In this document: piece by piece, positions 24,750 to 34,017 of the stretch
Numbering within the stretch: the stretch's first letter is position 1
How the letters are laid out: each line of letters opens with the position of its first letter
Source of the DNA: Secundilactobacillus angelensis
Lineage (GTDB): Bacteria; Bacillota; Bacilli; Lactobacillales; Lactobacillaceae
Reading direction: 5' to 3'
Length of the DNA: 64,000 bases
Assembly: GCF_012641075.1 (NCBI RefSeq)
Contig: NZ_JAAXLJ010000001.1
Coordinates: forward strand, 62,001 to 126,000
Translations under genes and position numbers: made by a program
Notes under the pieces: generated by a model
What the model was told of the DNA's origin: nothing
Databases searched by the model: none
Seen by the model: the letters and a program-made list of their open reading frames with translations, nothing else

Positions 24750-25913
24750 ATGAGTAAACAGATTCAGTTTTTTGATACCACGCTTCGCGATGGTGAACAG
24801 ACAATTAGCGTCAACTTCAGTATTGATGAGAAAGTTGCAATTGCAAAACAGCTTGAAGCATGGGGTGTTGATGTAATCGAAGCAGGATTTCCAGTAGCTT
24901 CTAAGGGCGATTTTGAAGCGGTTCAAGCAGTTTCACGTGCCGTGAAGAAGGCCTGCGTTACTGGTTTGGCGCGAGCCCGAAAAGGTGATATTGATGCCTG
25001 TGTAAAGGCGACTGCAGATGCCGTACATAAACAAGTTCATGTCTTCATTGCAACCAGTCCCATTCACCGTGACTCCAAATTACATATGACGAAGCAAGAA
25101 GTCATTGATACCATTACCGACTGCGTGTCATACGCGCATCAGTTCTTCGATATCGTGGAATTTTCACCAGAAGATGCCACTCGAACAGAACCCGACTTCC
25201 TGGTTGAATCAATCAACGCGGCAACGGCTGCAGGAGCAACCGTGATCAACATTCCGGATACGGTGGGTTACACCAATCCAGCTGAATTCGCAGCGCTCTT
25301 TAAGAACCTTCGCGAAAACGTCAACGATTTTGATAAGTACACCTTTTCAGTGCACTGTCACGATGATCTTGGTATGGCGGTTGCTAACAGCCTTGCTTCC
25401 ATTGAAAACGGTGCTACTCGAATTGAAGGGACCATCAACGGAATCGGTGAACGGGCCGGCAACGCAGCGTTGGAAGAAGTTGCCGCAGCAATGTACGTTC
25501 GCAAGGATTACTACGATGCGACGAACAACATTAATATGAAAGAAACCAAGCGTACCAGTGACATGATCAGCAAATTTGCTAAGATGCCGGTACCGCATAA
25601 TAAGGCCGTAGTTGGGGCGAACGCATTTGCTCACGAATCTGGGATTCACCAAGACGGCATGCTGAAGAATCCGCAAACTTACGAGATCCTAACTCCTGAA
25701 TGCGTTGGCGCTCATAAGACCACGTTGCCACTTGGTAAGCTTTCCGGCTCACATGCCGTGATGACTAAGCTAAATGAGATGGGTTACGAGGTTAACCGCG
25801 ATGATATGAAGGTTATTTTCCCACACTTTAAAGACAGGGCGGATCATACCGACATTGTTTCTGACGATGATCTTCGAGTGATTATGAACAAATTTAGTGA
25901 GGTGAGCGCATAA
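24750..25913 (+). CDS. leuA: 2-isopropylmalate synthase lacking the regulatory domain
   Basis: First committed step of leucine synthesis: acetyl-CoA plus 2-ketoisovalerate. 387 residues. The catalytic TIM barrel is complete (FFDTTLRDGEQTISVNFS; FSVHCHDDLGMAVANSL with the metal HxH-type residues; GERAGNAALEEV) and the linker subdomain follows (HESGIHQDGMLKNPQTYEIL). The protein ends where the C-terminal leucine-binding domain of about 120 residues would begin in the usual 510-residue enzyme. Start ATG 24750 with GAAGGG upstream; the ATG at 24741 is too close to it. Overlaps leuB by one base. Confidence 0.95.
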   Translation: MSKQIQFFDTTLRDGEQTISVNFSIDEKVAIAKQLEAWGVDVIEAGFPVASKGDFEAVQAVSRAVKKACVTGLARARKGDIDACVKATADAVHKQVHVFIATSPIHRDSKLHMTKQEVIDTITDCVSYAHQFFDIVEFSPEDATRTEPDFLVESINAATAAGATVINIPDTVGYTNPAEFAALFKNLRENVNDFDKYTFSVHCHDDLGMAVANSLASIENGATRIEGTINGIGERAGNAALEEVAAAMYVRKDYYDATNNINMKETKRTSDMISKFAKMPVPHNKAVVGANAFAHESGIHQDGMLKNPQTYEILTPECVGAHKTTLPLGKLSGSHAVMTKLNEMGYEVNRDDMKVIFPHFKDRADHTDIVSDDDLRVIMNKFSEVSA

Positions 25914-26983
25914 TGACAGCCAATATTACAGTTCTTGCCGGTGATTATATCGGGCCAGAAATTATGGCAGCGGGTTTAAAAGTATTAGCCGCCGTTAGTG
26001 AAGATCAGGACTTCGACTATCGGCTTCATGAGATGCCTTTTGGTGGTGCTGGTATCGATCAGACAGGAGAGCCATTACCTGCTGAAACGTTGAAGGCTGC
26101 ACAGCAAAGTGACGCGGTTCTACTGGCTGCCATCGGCGGTCCTAAGTGGGACGGTGCGCCAAAGACACCTGAGCAAGGACTATTGGCAATTCGCAAAGCA
26201 CTGAATTTGTTCGCAAATATTCGACCAACGGAAATTAGTTCTGCTATGCAGAAGTATTCACCACTTAAAAACACTGAACCAGTGGATTTTGTGATTGTCC
26301 GTGAGTTGACCAGCGGGATTTACTTTGGTACCCCACGAGAAACAACTGACACTTACGCTTTAGACACGATGCGTTACACCAACGAAGAAATCGAACGGAT
26401 TACTCGGGTGGCTTTTGATATGGCTATGAAACGGCGCAAACACGTCACACTGGTGGATAAAGCTAACGTACTGGATACCAGTAAACTATGGCGGAAAATC
26501 GTTGCTCAGATTGCAACGGAATATCCTCAAGTTACCTATGATACTAGCTATGTAGACGCAGCTTCCATGAAGATTATTGCTTCACCAGGCCAGTTCGATG
26601 TGATTCTGACCGAAAATCTCTTTGGCGACATTCTCAGTGATGAGGCTGCTCAGACTACGGGTTCGCTTGGTACGATTCCATCCATGAGCCGTGGGACAGA
26701 TGGGCCATCACTCTATGAGCCGATTCACGGTTCAGCACCTGACATTGCCGGTAAAGGAATTGCCGACCCAATCTCGATGATCCGTTCAGTTGCCATGATG
26801 CTGACCCACTCGTTTAATCGGGCTGACATGGCAACGGAAATTAGCGATGCAATTAACCAGACGGTAGCAGCTGGTATCGTTACGCCGGATTTAGGCGGGC
26901 AAGCAACTACTGAAGAAATGACAAAGACAATTATTAACCATATTAAGGAAAGCAGGCATTCATATGAGCCAGACCATGTTTGA
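25913..26983 (+). CDS. leuB: 3-isopropylmalate dehydrogenase
   Basis: NAD-dependent oxidative decarboxylation of 3-isopropylmalate. 356 residues with [29 protein letters not shown] and the C-terminal [23 protein letters not shown] signature of the isocitrate/isopropylmalate dehydrogenase family. The start overlaps the leuA stop (TAATG), and the end overlaps the leuC start by 20 nt, showing tight translational coupling. Confidence 0.97.
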   Translation: MTANITVLAGDYIGPEIMAAGLKVLAAVSEDQDFDYRLHEMPFGGAGIDQTGEPLPAETLKAAQQSDAVLLAAIGGPKWDGAPKTPEQGLLAIRKALNLFANIRPTEISSAMQKYSPLKNTEPVDFVIVRELTSGIYFGTPRETTDTYALDTMRYTNEEIERITRVAFDMAMKRRKHVTLVDKANVLDTSKLWRKIVAQIATEYPQVTYDTSYVDAASMKIIASPGQFDVILTENLFGDILSDEAAQTTGSLGTIPSMSRGTDGPSLYEPIHGSAPDIAGKGIADPISMIRSVAMMLTHSFNRADMATEISDAINQTVAAGIVTPDLGGQATTEEMTKTIINHIKESRHSYEPDHV

Positions 26984-28340
26984 TAAAATTTGGAGTAAGC
27001 ACGTGATTACGGGGAAGGTTGGCGATCCGCAACTGCTGTACGTTGATTTGCACTTACTTCACGAAGTAACGTCACCGCAAGCGTTTGAAGGATTACGTGA
27101 AAATCACCGGAAAGTGCGCCGAACCGACAAAACTTTTGCAACCATGGATCATAACGTGCCGACAAAGGATATTTTTAACATTAAAGATGAAATTTCACGT
27201 AAGCAGATCGATACTTTGGGCAAGAATGCCAAGGAATTCGGCGTTCGGTTAGCCGGTATGGGGGATGAAGATCAAGGTATTATCCACGTCATTGGTCCTC
27301 AATTAGGCCTAACTCAACCCGGAATGGTCATCGTTTGCGGGGACTCGCATACTGCTACTCACGGGGCGTTCGGTTCAATTGCGTTTGGTATCGGAACTTC
27401 AGAAGTGGAACACGTCTTAGCCACTCAAACCATTTGGCAGACGAAGCCCAAGACCATGGGCATCCACATTCATGGTGAATTATCTAAGGGCGTGTATGCT
27501 AAGGACATCATTATGGGGCTGATTGCCCGCGAAGGGGTTTCGTTTGGAACTGGATATGCGGCTGAATTCTACGGCGATACCATTGAACGGATGAGCATGG
27601 AAGAACGGATGACGTTAAGCAATATGGCCATTGAAGGTGGCGCTAAGGTTGGGATAATTCGCCCTGACCAAACAACCTTTGACTACGTTGCCGGCCGGAA
27701 GTACGCACCTAAGAACATGGCTAAAGCAATCGAATACTGGAAGCAGTTTTACACGGATGACGAATCCACCTTTGATCGAATCGTTGACTTTGACGTGAGT
27801 GATTTAGCACCGTTCGTTTCATGGGGAACTAATCCTGGTATGGCCGTACCGGTTGACCAGTCGTTTCCAGAAATCAAGAATGCTGACGATCAAAAAGCCT
27901 ATGACTACGTTGGGCTTAAGCCGGGCCAAACCGCACCGGAGATTCCAATTGAATTTGCCTTCTTTGGTTCCTGCACCAATGGCCGTTTGTCCGACCTGAA
28001 GATTGCAGCCTCTGTTTTAAAGGGGCATCACATTGCCCCGCAAGTTACGGCACTGGTGGTACCTGGTTCTCGTACTATTAAGGAAGAAGCTGAGAAGCAG
28101 GGAATTGATAAGATTTTCAAGGATGCCGGTTGTGACTGGCGCGAACCCGGTTGTTCAGCTTGTCTGGGTATGAATCCCGATCAAGTTCCGGCTGGTGTTC
28201 ACTGTGCTTCAACTTCTAACCGAAATTTTGAAGGCCGCCAAGGTGCTGGGTCACGGACGCACTTAGCGAGTCCGGCAATGGTTGCTGCAGCGGCTATTAA
28301 CGGTCATTTTGTAGATATCAGAAAGGCAGGCATCGCATAA
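26964..28340 (+). CDS. leuC: 3-isopropylmalate dehydratase large subunit
   Basis: Isomerises 2- to 3-isopropylmalate together with LeuD. 458 residues of the aconitase fold: [26 protein letters not shown], and the three Fe4S4 cysteines in [11 protein letters not shown] and CSACLGMN near the C-terminus. Starts inside the leuB 3' end; a second in-frame ATG lies four codons later. Ends overlapping leuD (TAATG). Confidence 0.97.
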   Translation: MSQTMFDKIWSKHVITGKVGDPQLLYVDLHLLHEVTSPQAFEGLRENHRKVRRTDKTFATMDHNVPTKDIFNIKDEISRKQIDTLGKNAKEFGVRLAGMGDEDQGIIHVIGPQLGLTQPGMVIVCGDSHTATHGAFGSIAFGIGTSEVEHVLATQTIWQTKPKTMGIHIHGELSKGVYAKDIIMGLIAREGVSFGTGYAAEFYGDTIERMSMEERMTLSNMAIEGGAKVGIIRPDQTTFDYVAGRKYAPKNMAKAIEYWKQFYTDDESTFDRIVDFDVSDLAPFVSWGTNPGMAVPVDQSFPEIKNADDQKAYDYVGLKPGQTAPEIPIEFAFFGSCTNGRLSDLKIAASVLKGHHIAPQVTALVVPGSRTIKEEAEKQGIDKIFKDAGCDWREPGCSACLGMNPDQVPAGVHCASTSNRNFEGRQGAGSRTHLASPAMVAAAAINGHFVDIRKAGIA

Positions 28341-28921
28341 TGGAACCCATTACAACAATTACGAGTACTTCAGTACCAATCATGAAGGATAATATCGATA
28401 CCGACCAACTGATTCCAAAGCAATTTTTGAAGAATATCCTGAAAGTGGGTTACGGCCGGCACCTGTTCTTTGACTGGCGCTACGAAAAAGACGGTAAGCC
28501 AAATCCTGACTTTATTTTGAATAAGCCTGAACGCCAGGGTGCCGAGATCTTAGTCGCCGGTGATAATTTTGGCTGCGGGTCTTCTCGTGAACACGCGGTT
28601 TGGGCACTAAAAGATTACGGATTTAAAGCCGTGATTGCCGGTGGCTTCAGTGATATTTTCTACATGAATAGTACTAAGAATGGTTTTCTAGCAATCACCT
28701 TACCCCGGGATCAACGGGAAATCCTAGCAGCTGCACCAGCGGATGCTAAAATTACCGTTGATCTGCCTAATCAGGAAGTACGTTACGATAGGCACCAATT
28801 TAAATTTGAGATTGATCCGCTATGGAAGCACAAGTTTATTAATGGTTTGGACGATATTGCCATTACGATGCAATATGAGGATCAAATCGAAGCTTACGAG
28901 GCAAAAATGCCACAATTTTAA
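28340..28921 (+). CDS. leuD: 3-isopropylmalate dehydratase small subunit
   Basis: Swivelling domain subunit of isopropylmalate isomerase, 193 residues, normal length. [14 protein letters not shown] and [15 protein letters not shown] are the LeuD signatures. Last gene of leuABCD; no ilv genes follow, so the branched-chain keto acid precursor pathway must be encoded elsewhere. A hairpin terminator follows. Confidence 0.97.
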   Translation: MEPITTITSTSVPIMKDNIDTDQLIPKQFLKNILKVGYGRHLFFDWRYEKDGKPNPDFILNKPERQGAEILVAGDNFGCGSSREHAVWALKDYGFKAVIAGGFSDIFYMNSTKNGFLAITLPRDQREILAAAPADAKITVDLPNQEVRYDRHQFKFEIDPLWKHKFINGLDDIAITMQYEDQIEAYEAKMPQF

Positions 28922-28927
28922 TCATCA

Positions 28928-28963
28928 AAAAAATGGTTCCCAACGTTGGCTGGGAGCCATTTT
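28928..28963. terminator. Terminator after leuD, shared with gntR
   Basis: AAAATGGTTCCCA / TGGGAGCCATTTTA stem between leuD and the convergent regulator gene. Confidence 0.82.
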
Positions 28964-28995
28964 ATTCGCCTATGTAACTCAAACAGTTTTAACTG

Positions 28996-29688
28996 TTATG
29001 ATACCTGGTCGTCATCGTTGACCTTGAAGTAATCAGGATAGGCATTCAGCACGGTTCCTTTTTCTTCAAGCATTAGGTGTAGGTGTTCTTTAATTAAGTA
29101 GTCAATGGTATCGAGATCTTTATTAATAACCGCATCATAGATCAAACGGTGTTGCTTGGTCAGCGTTTGCCAATTCAGATCCGTTTCCTTCAAACGAAGT
29201 CGGCGGAATCGGTTCAGCTGCGTGTTGTTCATTTGCAGCCAAGACCAAACGGTATCCTTATTGTCCAGTGAGTAAAAGAGGTGATGGAAATCCTGATCCA
29301 AATCAAAGAAACTATCTGGTTGGTTTAGTTTGGCCGTTTTTTCCTGTTCTTTCAAATTGTCTTGAATTTTGGCCTTCGTTTCAGGCGTCATCATCGTGGC
29401 GGCTTGAAGCATGATTCTCGGCTCAATGGATTCACGCACAAAGCGGCCATCTTCGGCTTCTTGTAAATCAATTCTGGTGATATAGGTACCACTTTGAGGG
29501 ATGACTTCAATTAATTCCTCACGCTCAATTCGGATAAGGGCTTCACGAATTGGTGTCCGGCCTAAGTTCAGTTCGGTAGAAATCAGTTTTTCCGAAATCT
29601 TTTGTCCGGGAATGTATTCAAAGTGAATGATGCGATATTTAATCTGATCGTAAGCGTCTTTACGCATATTGTCTCGTGTATTGTCCAT
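28996..29688 (-). CDS. GntR family regulator, FCD subfamily (proposed hexuronate regulator)
   Basis: 230 residues. Winged-helix HTH at about 15-75 (YIPGQKISEKLISTELNLGRTPIREALIRIEREELIEVIPQSGTYIT without its wing end) and an all-helical FCD effector domain with a metal-site-like His pattern (HHLFYSLDNKD). ATG 29688 with GGAGG; the upstream in-frame start at 29724 lies before that site. Divergent from the FGGY kinase gene. Its promoter region carries the perfect dyad CTATGGTATT-N11-AATACCATAG, and related GGTATA motifs occur at the other uronate promoters, so it probably controls the block. Confidence 0.88.
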   Translation of the reverse strand: MDNTRDNMRKDAYDQIKYRIIHFEYIPGQKISEKLISTELNLGRTPIREALIRIEREELIEVIPQSGTYITRIDLQEAEDGRFVRESIEPRIMLQAATMMTPETKAKIQDNLKEQEKTAKLNQPDSFFDLDQDFHHLFYSLDNKDTVWSWLQMNNTQLNRFRRLRLKETDLNWQTLTKQHRLIYDAVINKDLDTIDYLIKEHLHLMLEEKGTVLNAYPDYFKVNDDDQVS

Positions 29689-29708
29689 CAAGGAACCTCC
29701 TGCAGAAA

Positions 29709-29739
29709 CTATGGTATTTAGCAATTCGCAATACCATAG
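29709..29739. promoter_or_regulatory. Operator dyad at the gntR promoter
   Basis: CTATGGTATT, 11-bp spacer, AATACCATAG: a perfect 10-bp inverted repeat, with a further TTATACCATT at 29745. E. coli UxuR/ExuR sites (TTGGTATACCAA) have the same core. Confidence 0.6.
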
Positions 29740-29881
29740 ATTAGTTATACCATTAAAATGTAAAAAATTGTTGAAAAATCAGATAAATCAGCTTATTTCT
29801 TGACTCAAAAGTGGTTATTAAGTGATATTTGTTGCTTTTTCTCTCTAATTTTATAGAATGTAATTACCCATGTGACGGCAA

Positions 29882-29921
29882 TGTAAGCGCTATTGACAAA
29901 CTGGTATATCAGAAGTACAAT
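29882..29921 (+). promoter_or_regulatory. Promoter, cre-like site and operator motif of the FGGY kinase operon
   Basis: TTGACA (29893), 17-bp spacer, TACAAT (29916). A cre-like TGTAAGCGCTATTG (29882-29895) overlaps the -35. CTGGTATATCAG (29901-29912) sits between -35 and -10, where a bound repressor would block polymerase. Confidence 0.65.
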
Positions 29922-29956
29922 TCTTGTATATTAGTTTAAGTGAGGACGGGATAGTG

Positions 29957-31510
29957 ATGGATTACATTATTGGAATCGACGTCGGTACTACGAGTACCAA
30001 GGCGTTACTCTATGATTTAAACGGTAAAATTTACGCTAAAGCAAATAAGGGCTACACGTTGTATCAAAGTGTACCTGATATGGCAGAAGAAGATCCAGAA
30101 GACATTTTTAATGCAACGTTACAAGCCATTCAAGAAGTTGTGGCAAAGGCCCAGTTAAAGGATGGCAAAGTTGTTGCGGTCTCCTGGTCAGCACAACAGC
30201 ACAGTTTGATTGCGCTCGATAAGGATTATAAGCCAATTACTAAGGCAATTACTTGGGCGGATAACCGAGCTGGTAAATACGCAGATGAATACCGCGAAAA
30301 CGGTCGCGGAATGGAAATGTACAAGCGTACAGGTCTGCCAATTCACCCCATGGGACCGTTTTATAAGTTACTGTGGTTGAAGAACGAAGAACCTGATATT
30401 TTCAAGAATGCAGCCTACTGGGTCGGCATCAAGGAATACATCATTTGGCGCTATACGAACGTGCTCAAAGAAGAGATTTCGATGGGTGCCGCAACTGGTC
30501 TGATGAACATGAAGACGGCCGATTGGGATGACGAAGCAATGAAGGAAGCTGGCGTTAAACGCGAACAGCTGCCTGAACTTGTCGACACCACCTATAAGAT
30601 CAAGGGTATTCGTTCTGAGTACGCTAAGGTGATGGGCATTGACGATGACGTTTACTTCGTGATGGGTGCGACTGATGGTGCACTTTCAACCATCGGTGTC
30701 GGTGCCATTGAAACCGGTGTTCTCGCCATTAACATTGGGACTTCTGCCGCTGTCCGTAGTTTTGTGGACAAACCGGTTATTGATCCAAAGGGCCGGCTTT
30801 ACTGCTACCTGATCATGAAGGGCAAGTATCTCGTTGGTGGTCCTATTAACAACGGGGGAATTGTCTTCAGTTGGGCGCATGATGCCTTATTTGGTTCTGA
30901 ACTGGAAACCGCTAAGATGTTGAAGATGAATTCCTTTGATATGCTGACTGAAATTGCTAAGAAGGTTCCCGCTGGCTCTAATGGGCTTATTTTCCATCCA
31001 TATCTAGGTGGGGAACGGGCACCATTATGGGATGCCAATGCCCGTGGTTCATTCTTCGGACTCAATCGTTCTCACACTCGCGCACACATGATTCGTGCCG
31101 TGCTCGAAGGCATTGTTTATAATCTATATTCAGTTACCTTGGCGCTGCGAGAAGTTACTGGGAAACCTAAGGCCATTTTAGCTGCCGGTGGGTTCGTGCA
31201 GTCGTCTCTTGGCCGTCAGATTTTGGCCGACGTTTACGAAAACGATGTGACTATTCCAGAATCGTATGAAAGTGGTAGTTTAGCTGCCATGTTCTTAGCT
31301 AAAATGAGCCTAGGTCTTGAGGATAAGTTAGAGGATATCAGCAAGTATATTGGTGCTAAGAACGTTTATCATCCTAATGAAGAAAACTATGCAAAATATC
31401 GTGCTTTGATCCCAATTTATATTCGTTTAAGTCGGGAACTTTCAAAGGAATACAAGAGTATCGCTGATTATCAACGAGAATTCCCAGAATCTATTGATGA
31501 TCAGAAGTAA
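29957..31510 (+). CDS. FGGY carbohydrate kinase, gluconokinase-like
   Basis: About 517 residues. N-terminal IIGIDVGTTSTKALLYD is the phosphate-1 loop of the FGGY/ASKHA fold; VSWSAQQHSLIALD, TWADNRAG and the C-terminal ILAAGGFVQSSLGRQILADV follow. The sequence resembles gluconate kinases of lactobacilli, phosphorylating the C6 of gluconate; no gluconate permease or 6-phosphogluconate dehydrogenase is adjacent. ATG 29957 with GAGGACGG upstream. Transcribed with kdgK (29 bp gap) and divergent from the GntR gene. Another sugar acid substrate is possible given the uronate context. Confidence 0.85.
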   Translation: MDYIIGIDVGTTSTKALLYDLNGKIYAKANKGYTLYQSVPDMAEEDPEDIFNATLQAIQEVVAKAQLKDGKVVAVSWSAQQHSLIALDKDYKPITKAITWADNRAGKYADEYRENGRGMEMYKRTGLPIHPMGPFYKLLWLKNEEPDIFKNAAYWVGIKEYIIWRYTNVLKEEISMGAATGLMNMKTADWDDEAMKEAGVKREQLPELVDTTYKIKGIRSEYAKVMGIDDDVYFVMGATDGALSTIGVGAIETGVLAINIGTSAAVRSFVDKPVIDPKGRLYCYLIMKGKYLVGGPINNGGIVFSWAHDALFGSELETAKMLKMNSFDMLTEIAKKVPAGSNGLIFHPYLGGERAPLWDANARGSFFGLNRSHTRAHMIRAVLEGIVYNLYSVTLALREVTGKPKAILAAGGFVQSSLGRQILADVYENDVTIPESYESGSLAAMFLAKMSLGLEDKLEDISKYIGAKNVYHPNEENYAKYRALIPIYIRLSRELSKEYKSIADYQREFPESIDDQK

Positions 31511-31539
31511 TCCGTGTGTGATTAAGGAAGTGCTACGTG

Positions 31540-32496
31540 ATGAGTGAATTTTTAACAATCGGTGAACCCTTGGCGCTTTTCGCGTCCACTGATACTGACC
31601 AATCGTTAGTTGATGCCACCCATTTTCAAAAATTTGCGGCTGGTGCGGAACTGAACGTCTCTATCGGTGTTTCCCGTTTGGGTCACCAAACGCAATACAT
31701 CACGCGTTTAGGACAAGACCCGCTTGGCGATTTTATCAAAAAGCAGTTGCAGAGTGCTGGAGTGGGAATTTCCTATATCGATCAGACTTCAGCATACTGG
31801 ACCGGCTTTCAGATGAAGGAACGGGTGTCACAGGGTGATCCACAGACTCACTACTTCAGAAGTGGTTCGGCTGCCGCACACATTGATAGTAGCCAAATAA
31901 CCAAAATTGATTTAAATGATGTCAAATTCTTTCATTACACGGGGATCTTCCCCGCCATTTCTCAGCAGGCGCTTTTAGCAACTCAATCGCTGATTAGCCG
32001 AGTTCAGGCTAAACGGGGTGTTAAGCTCACTTTTGATCCCAACCTGCGACCATCTTTGTGGCCTAGCAAGGAAATCATGATTGAAACGATTAATCAATTG
32101 GCTTTTCAAGCGGATGTTGTTCTGCCAGGGATTCATGAAGCTGAACAGTTGACGGGTCTTTCGGATTTAAACCAAATGGCAGACTTCTACTTTGATCACA
32201 GTCAGAGAACTGAACTGGTCATTATTAAGCTTGGTGCGAAGGGTGCGTTTGTTAAGGAACGCAATGGAAACGTCTTGCACGTTAATGGATACAAAGTTAA
32301 TCAAATTGTCGATACGGTTGGGGCAGGCGATGGCTTTACCACCGGCTTTATCACTGGCTGCTTGGATGGCTTATCTTTAGAAGAAGCTGTCCGGCGTGGC
32401 AATGCGATTGGTGCCTTGGCTATTCAATCTGCTGGGGATAATGATGGTTATCCAACGATTGATGAACTGAGACAATATCAAAAAAGCTCGGCTTAA
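31540..32496 (+). CDS. kdgK: 2-dehydro-3-deoxygluconate kinase (PfkB family)
   Basis: Phosphorylates KDG to KDPG, the last uronate-specific step before aldol cleavage. About 318 residues of the ribokinase fold: AAGAELNVSIGVSRLG near the N-terminus, YFRSGSAAAHI, and the ATP/catalytic motif VDTVGAGDGFTTGFITG with the catalytic Asp. ATG 31540, with AAGGAAG 9 nt upstream; a GTG lies directly before it. Second gene after the FGGY kinase. The KDPG aldolase that should follow is not in the window. Confidence 0.92.
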   Translation: MSEFLTIGEPLALFASTDTDQSLVDATHFQKFAAGAELNVSIGVSRLGHQTQYITRLGQDPLGDFIKKQLQSAGVGISYIDQTSAYWTGFQMKERVSQGDPQTHYFRSGSAAAHIDSSQITKIDLNDVKFFHYTGIFPAISQQALLATQSLISRVQAKRGVKLTFDPNLRPSLWPSKEIMIETINQLAFQADVVLPGIHEAEQLTGLSDLNQMADFYFDHSQRTELVIIKLGAKGAFVKERNGNVLHVNGYKVNQIVDTVGAGDGFTTGFITGCLDGLSLEEAVRRGNAIGALAIQSAGDNDGYPTIDELRQYQKSSA

Positions 32497-32509
32497 TGCC
32501 GAGCTTTTT
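32480..32509. terminator. Bidirectional terminator kdgK / uxuA
   Basis: AAAAAAGCTCGGC / GCCGAGCTTTTT stem. It overlaps the last codons of uxuA. Confidence 0.92.
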
Positions 32510-33575
32510 GTATGCCTTCCCATAATCCTAATAAATAAGTAATCCCTAAAGCGCGGTCGTATAACCCATACCCAGGGCGGCCGTGTTCATCCCAAATATC
32601 ACGACCATGATCCGGTCTAACGTAACCGTCAAAATGGTTATCATCAAGGGCTTTTAGAATTGCGAACATATCTAGTGAGCCCTCGCTAGATTCGTGTGCC
32701 GATTCACGGAAATCCTGCGGGTGAGTCGGGTCGTGCTTGATGTTACGCAGGTGAATGAACGGTGCCTTGCCTTTGCTGACAAATTCTGAAATAATAGCGG
32801 GTACGTCATTATCTGGATTCTCGCCTAAACTGCCTGTGCAGATCGTAAAGCCATTCATTTTCGAAGAATAAAGGCTCTCAATTTGTCTCATATCTTCAAT
32901 ATTTTTGTAAATTCTTGGCAGCCCAAACAATGCCATTGGCGGATCATCCGGGTGCATTGCCATCTGAACGCCAACTTGCTCACAGACGGGAATAACGGCA
33001 TCTAAGAAGTACTTCAGGTTTTCTCTTAATTGTTCTTCGTCAACGTTAGAATATGCCTTAAATAACTGCTTTAAATGGCTCAGACGCTCGGGTTCCCATC
33101 CCGGCAGCTCAAAGTGGTTGGAAGACTGCGTAATTTGATCAAACAAAGCTTGCGGATCTTGCGGCAAGTCTGCTCGCTTAAATTGCATGGCGGTAGAACC
33201 GTCACTCAAAGGATAACGCAGGTTAGTTCTGATCCAATCAAAAATGGGCATAAAGTTGTAACAAATAACCTTCACACCACAAGCTGCCAGATTTCTAATT
33301 GTCTGACAGTAATTTTCAATGTACCGGTCCCGAGTTGGCAGACCGATTTTAATATCATCATGGATATTAACGGATTCGACTACTTCAAATTTAAGGCCGG
33401 CTTGATTGATCTGGTCTTTAAGTGCTTGAATGGCGTCAGTAGGCCAAACTTCGCCAACAGGAATGTCTGGTAACATCCCAACAATTTGTTTGGTCATTGG
33501 AATTTGTTTAATTTGAGAAAGTGTAATGCTATCGTGTGGTCCAAACCACCGAAAACTCATATTTAGTCGTGACAA
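32493..33575 (-). CDS. uxuA: Mannonate dehydratase
   Basis: Dehydrates D-mannonate to KDG. 360 residues with MSFRWFGPHDSITLSQIKQIP, VICYNFMPIFDWIRTNL, MHPDDPP, CTGSLGEN and YVRPDHGRDIWDE, the metal and substrate motifs of UxuA. TTG start at 33575 with GGGAGGG 5 nt upstream; an in-frame ATG occurs five codons later. Monocistronic, divergent from the GPH transporter. A perfect palindrome TTCTAGATCTAGAA lies at its predicted transcription start. Confidence 0.95.
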   Translation of the reverse strand: MSRLNMSFRWFGPHDSITLSQIKQIPMTKQIVGMLPDIPVGEVWPTDAIQALKDQINQAGLKFEVVESVNIHDDIKIGLPTRDRYIENYCQTIRNLAACGVKVICYNFMPIFDWIRTNLRYPLSDGSTAMQFKRADLPQDPQALFDQITQSSNHFELPGWEPERLSHLKQLFKAYSNVDEEQLRENLKYFLDAVIPVCEQVGVQMAMHPDDPPMALFGLPRIYKNIEDMRQIESLYSSKMNGFTICTGSLGENPDNDVPAIISEFVSKGKAPFIHLRNIKHDPTHPQDFRESAHESSEGSLDMFAILKALDDNHFDGYVRPDHGRDIWDEHGRPGYGLYDRALGITYLLGLWEGIQKARH

Positions 33576-33591
33576 AATTACCCTCCCTAAG

Positions 33592-33620
33592 TTCTAGATC
33601 TAGAATGCGTTAAAAGTTTA
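33592..33620 (-). promoter_or_regulatory. uxuA promoter with start-site palindrome
   Basis: On the minus strand TGTTAAACT is an extended -10 (33615-33623) and TTTATC lies 18 bp further up. The 14-bp perfect palindrome TTCTAGATCTAGAA (33592-33605) falls at about +3 to +16, a repressor position. Confidence 0.55.
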
Positions 33621-33972
33621 ACATAAATTGGTCGTGGGATAAATAAGTGGCCGTCTGAACTCAGTGTCGCTACGGTGTTGAGAGGGTTGGCGCTACTCAT
33701 TGTGGGTTAAAAATGTTCTCGTGAACATTATAGTGCACAAAATAGCTGAACATCACTTTAAATACAGCTAATTAACGGGCAAAACTGTTATTTATTTGCC
33801 GATAAATGTTCAGGAGAAAATTATTTTAACTAAATATTTACCGATATAAATGCCTATACCAAGGCATTAGTTGTGCACAAAGTAAGTTTTAAGAGAAAAA
33901 TAACATAATAAAATCTTCACGTGTGCAAAAAAATGTGCTATTATAATCAGTGGTCTTAAGAAAGCGCTTTCG
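33621..33972. promoter_or_regulatory. Divergent control region between uxuA and the first GPH transporter
   Basis: No gene seen. Holds a strong cre AGAAAGCGCTTTCG (33959-33972), a TATAAT (33942-33947), the dyad AATGTTC-TC-GTGAACATT (about 33713-33730), GTGCACAAA repeated at 33733 and 33873 with a variant GTGTGCAAA at 33921, and the dyad TGCCTATACCAAGGCA (33851-33866) whose centre matches the GGTATA operator core. Confidence 0.55.
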
Positions 33973-34017
33973 AATCGAGGTTATTGTTTATGTCTTGTCA
34001 GTTTAGGAGGTTGTGTT

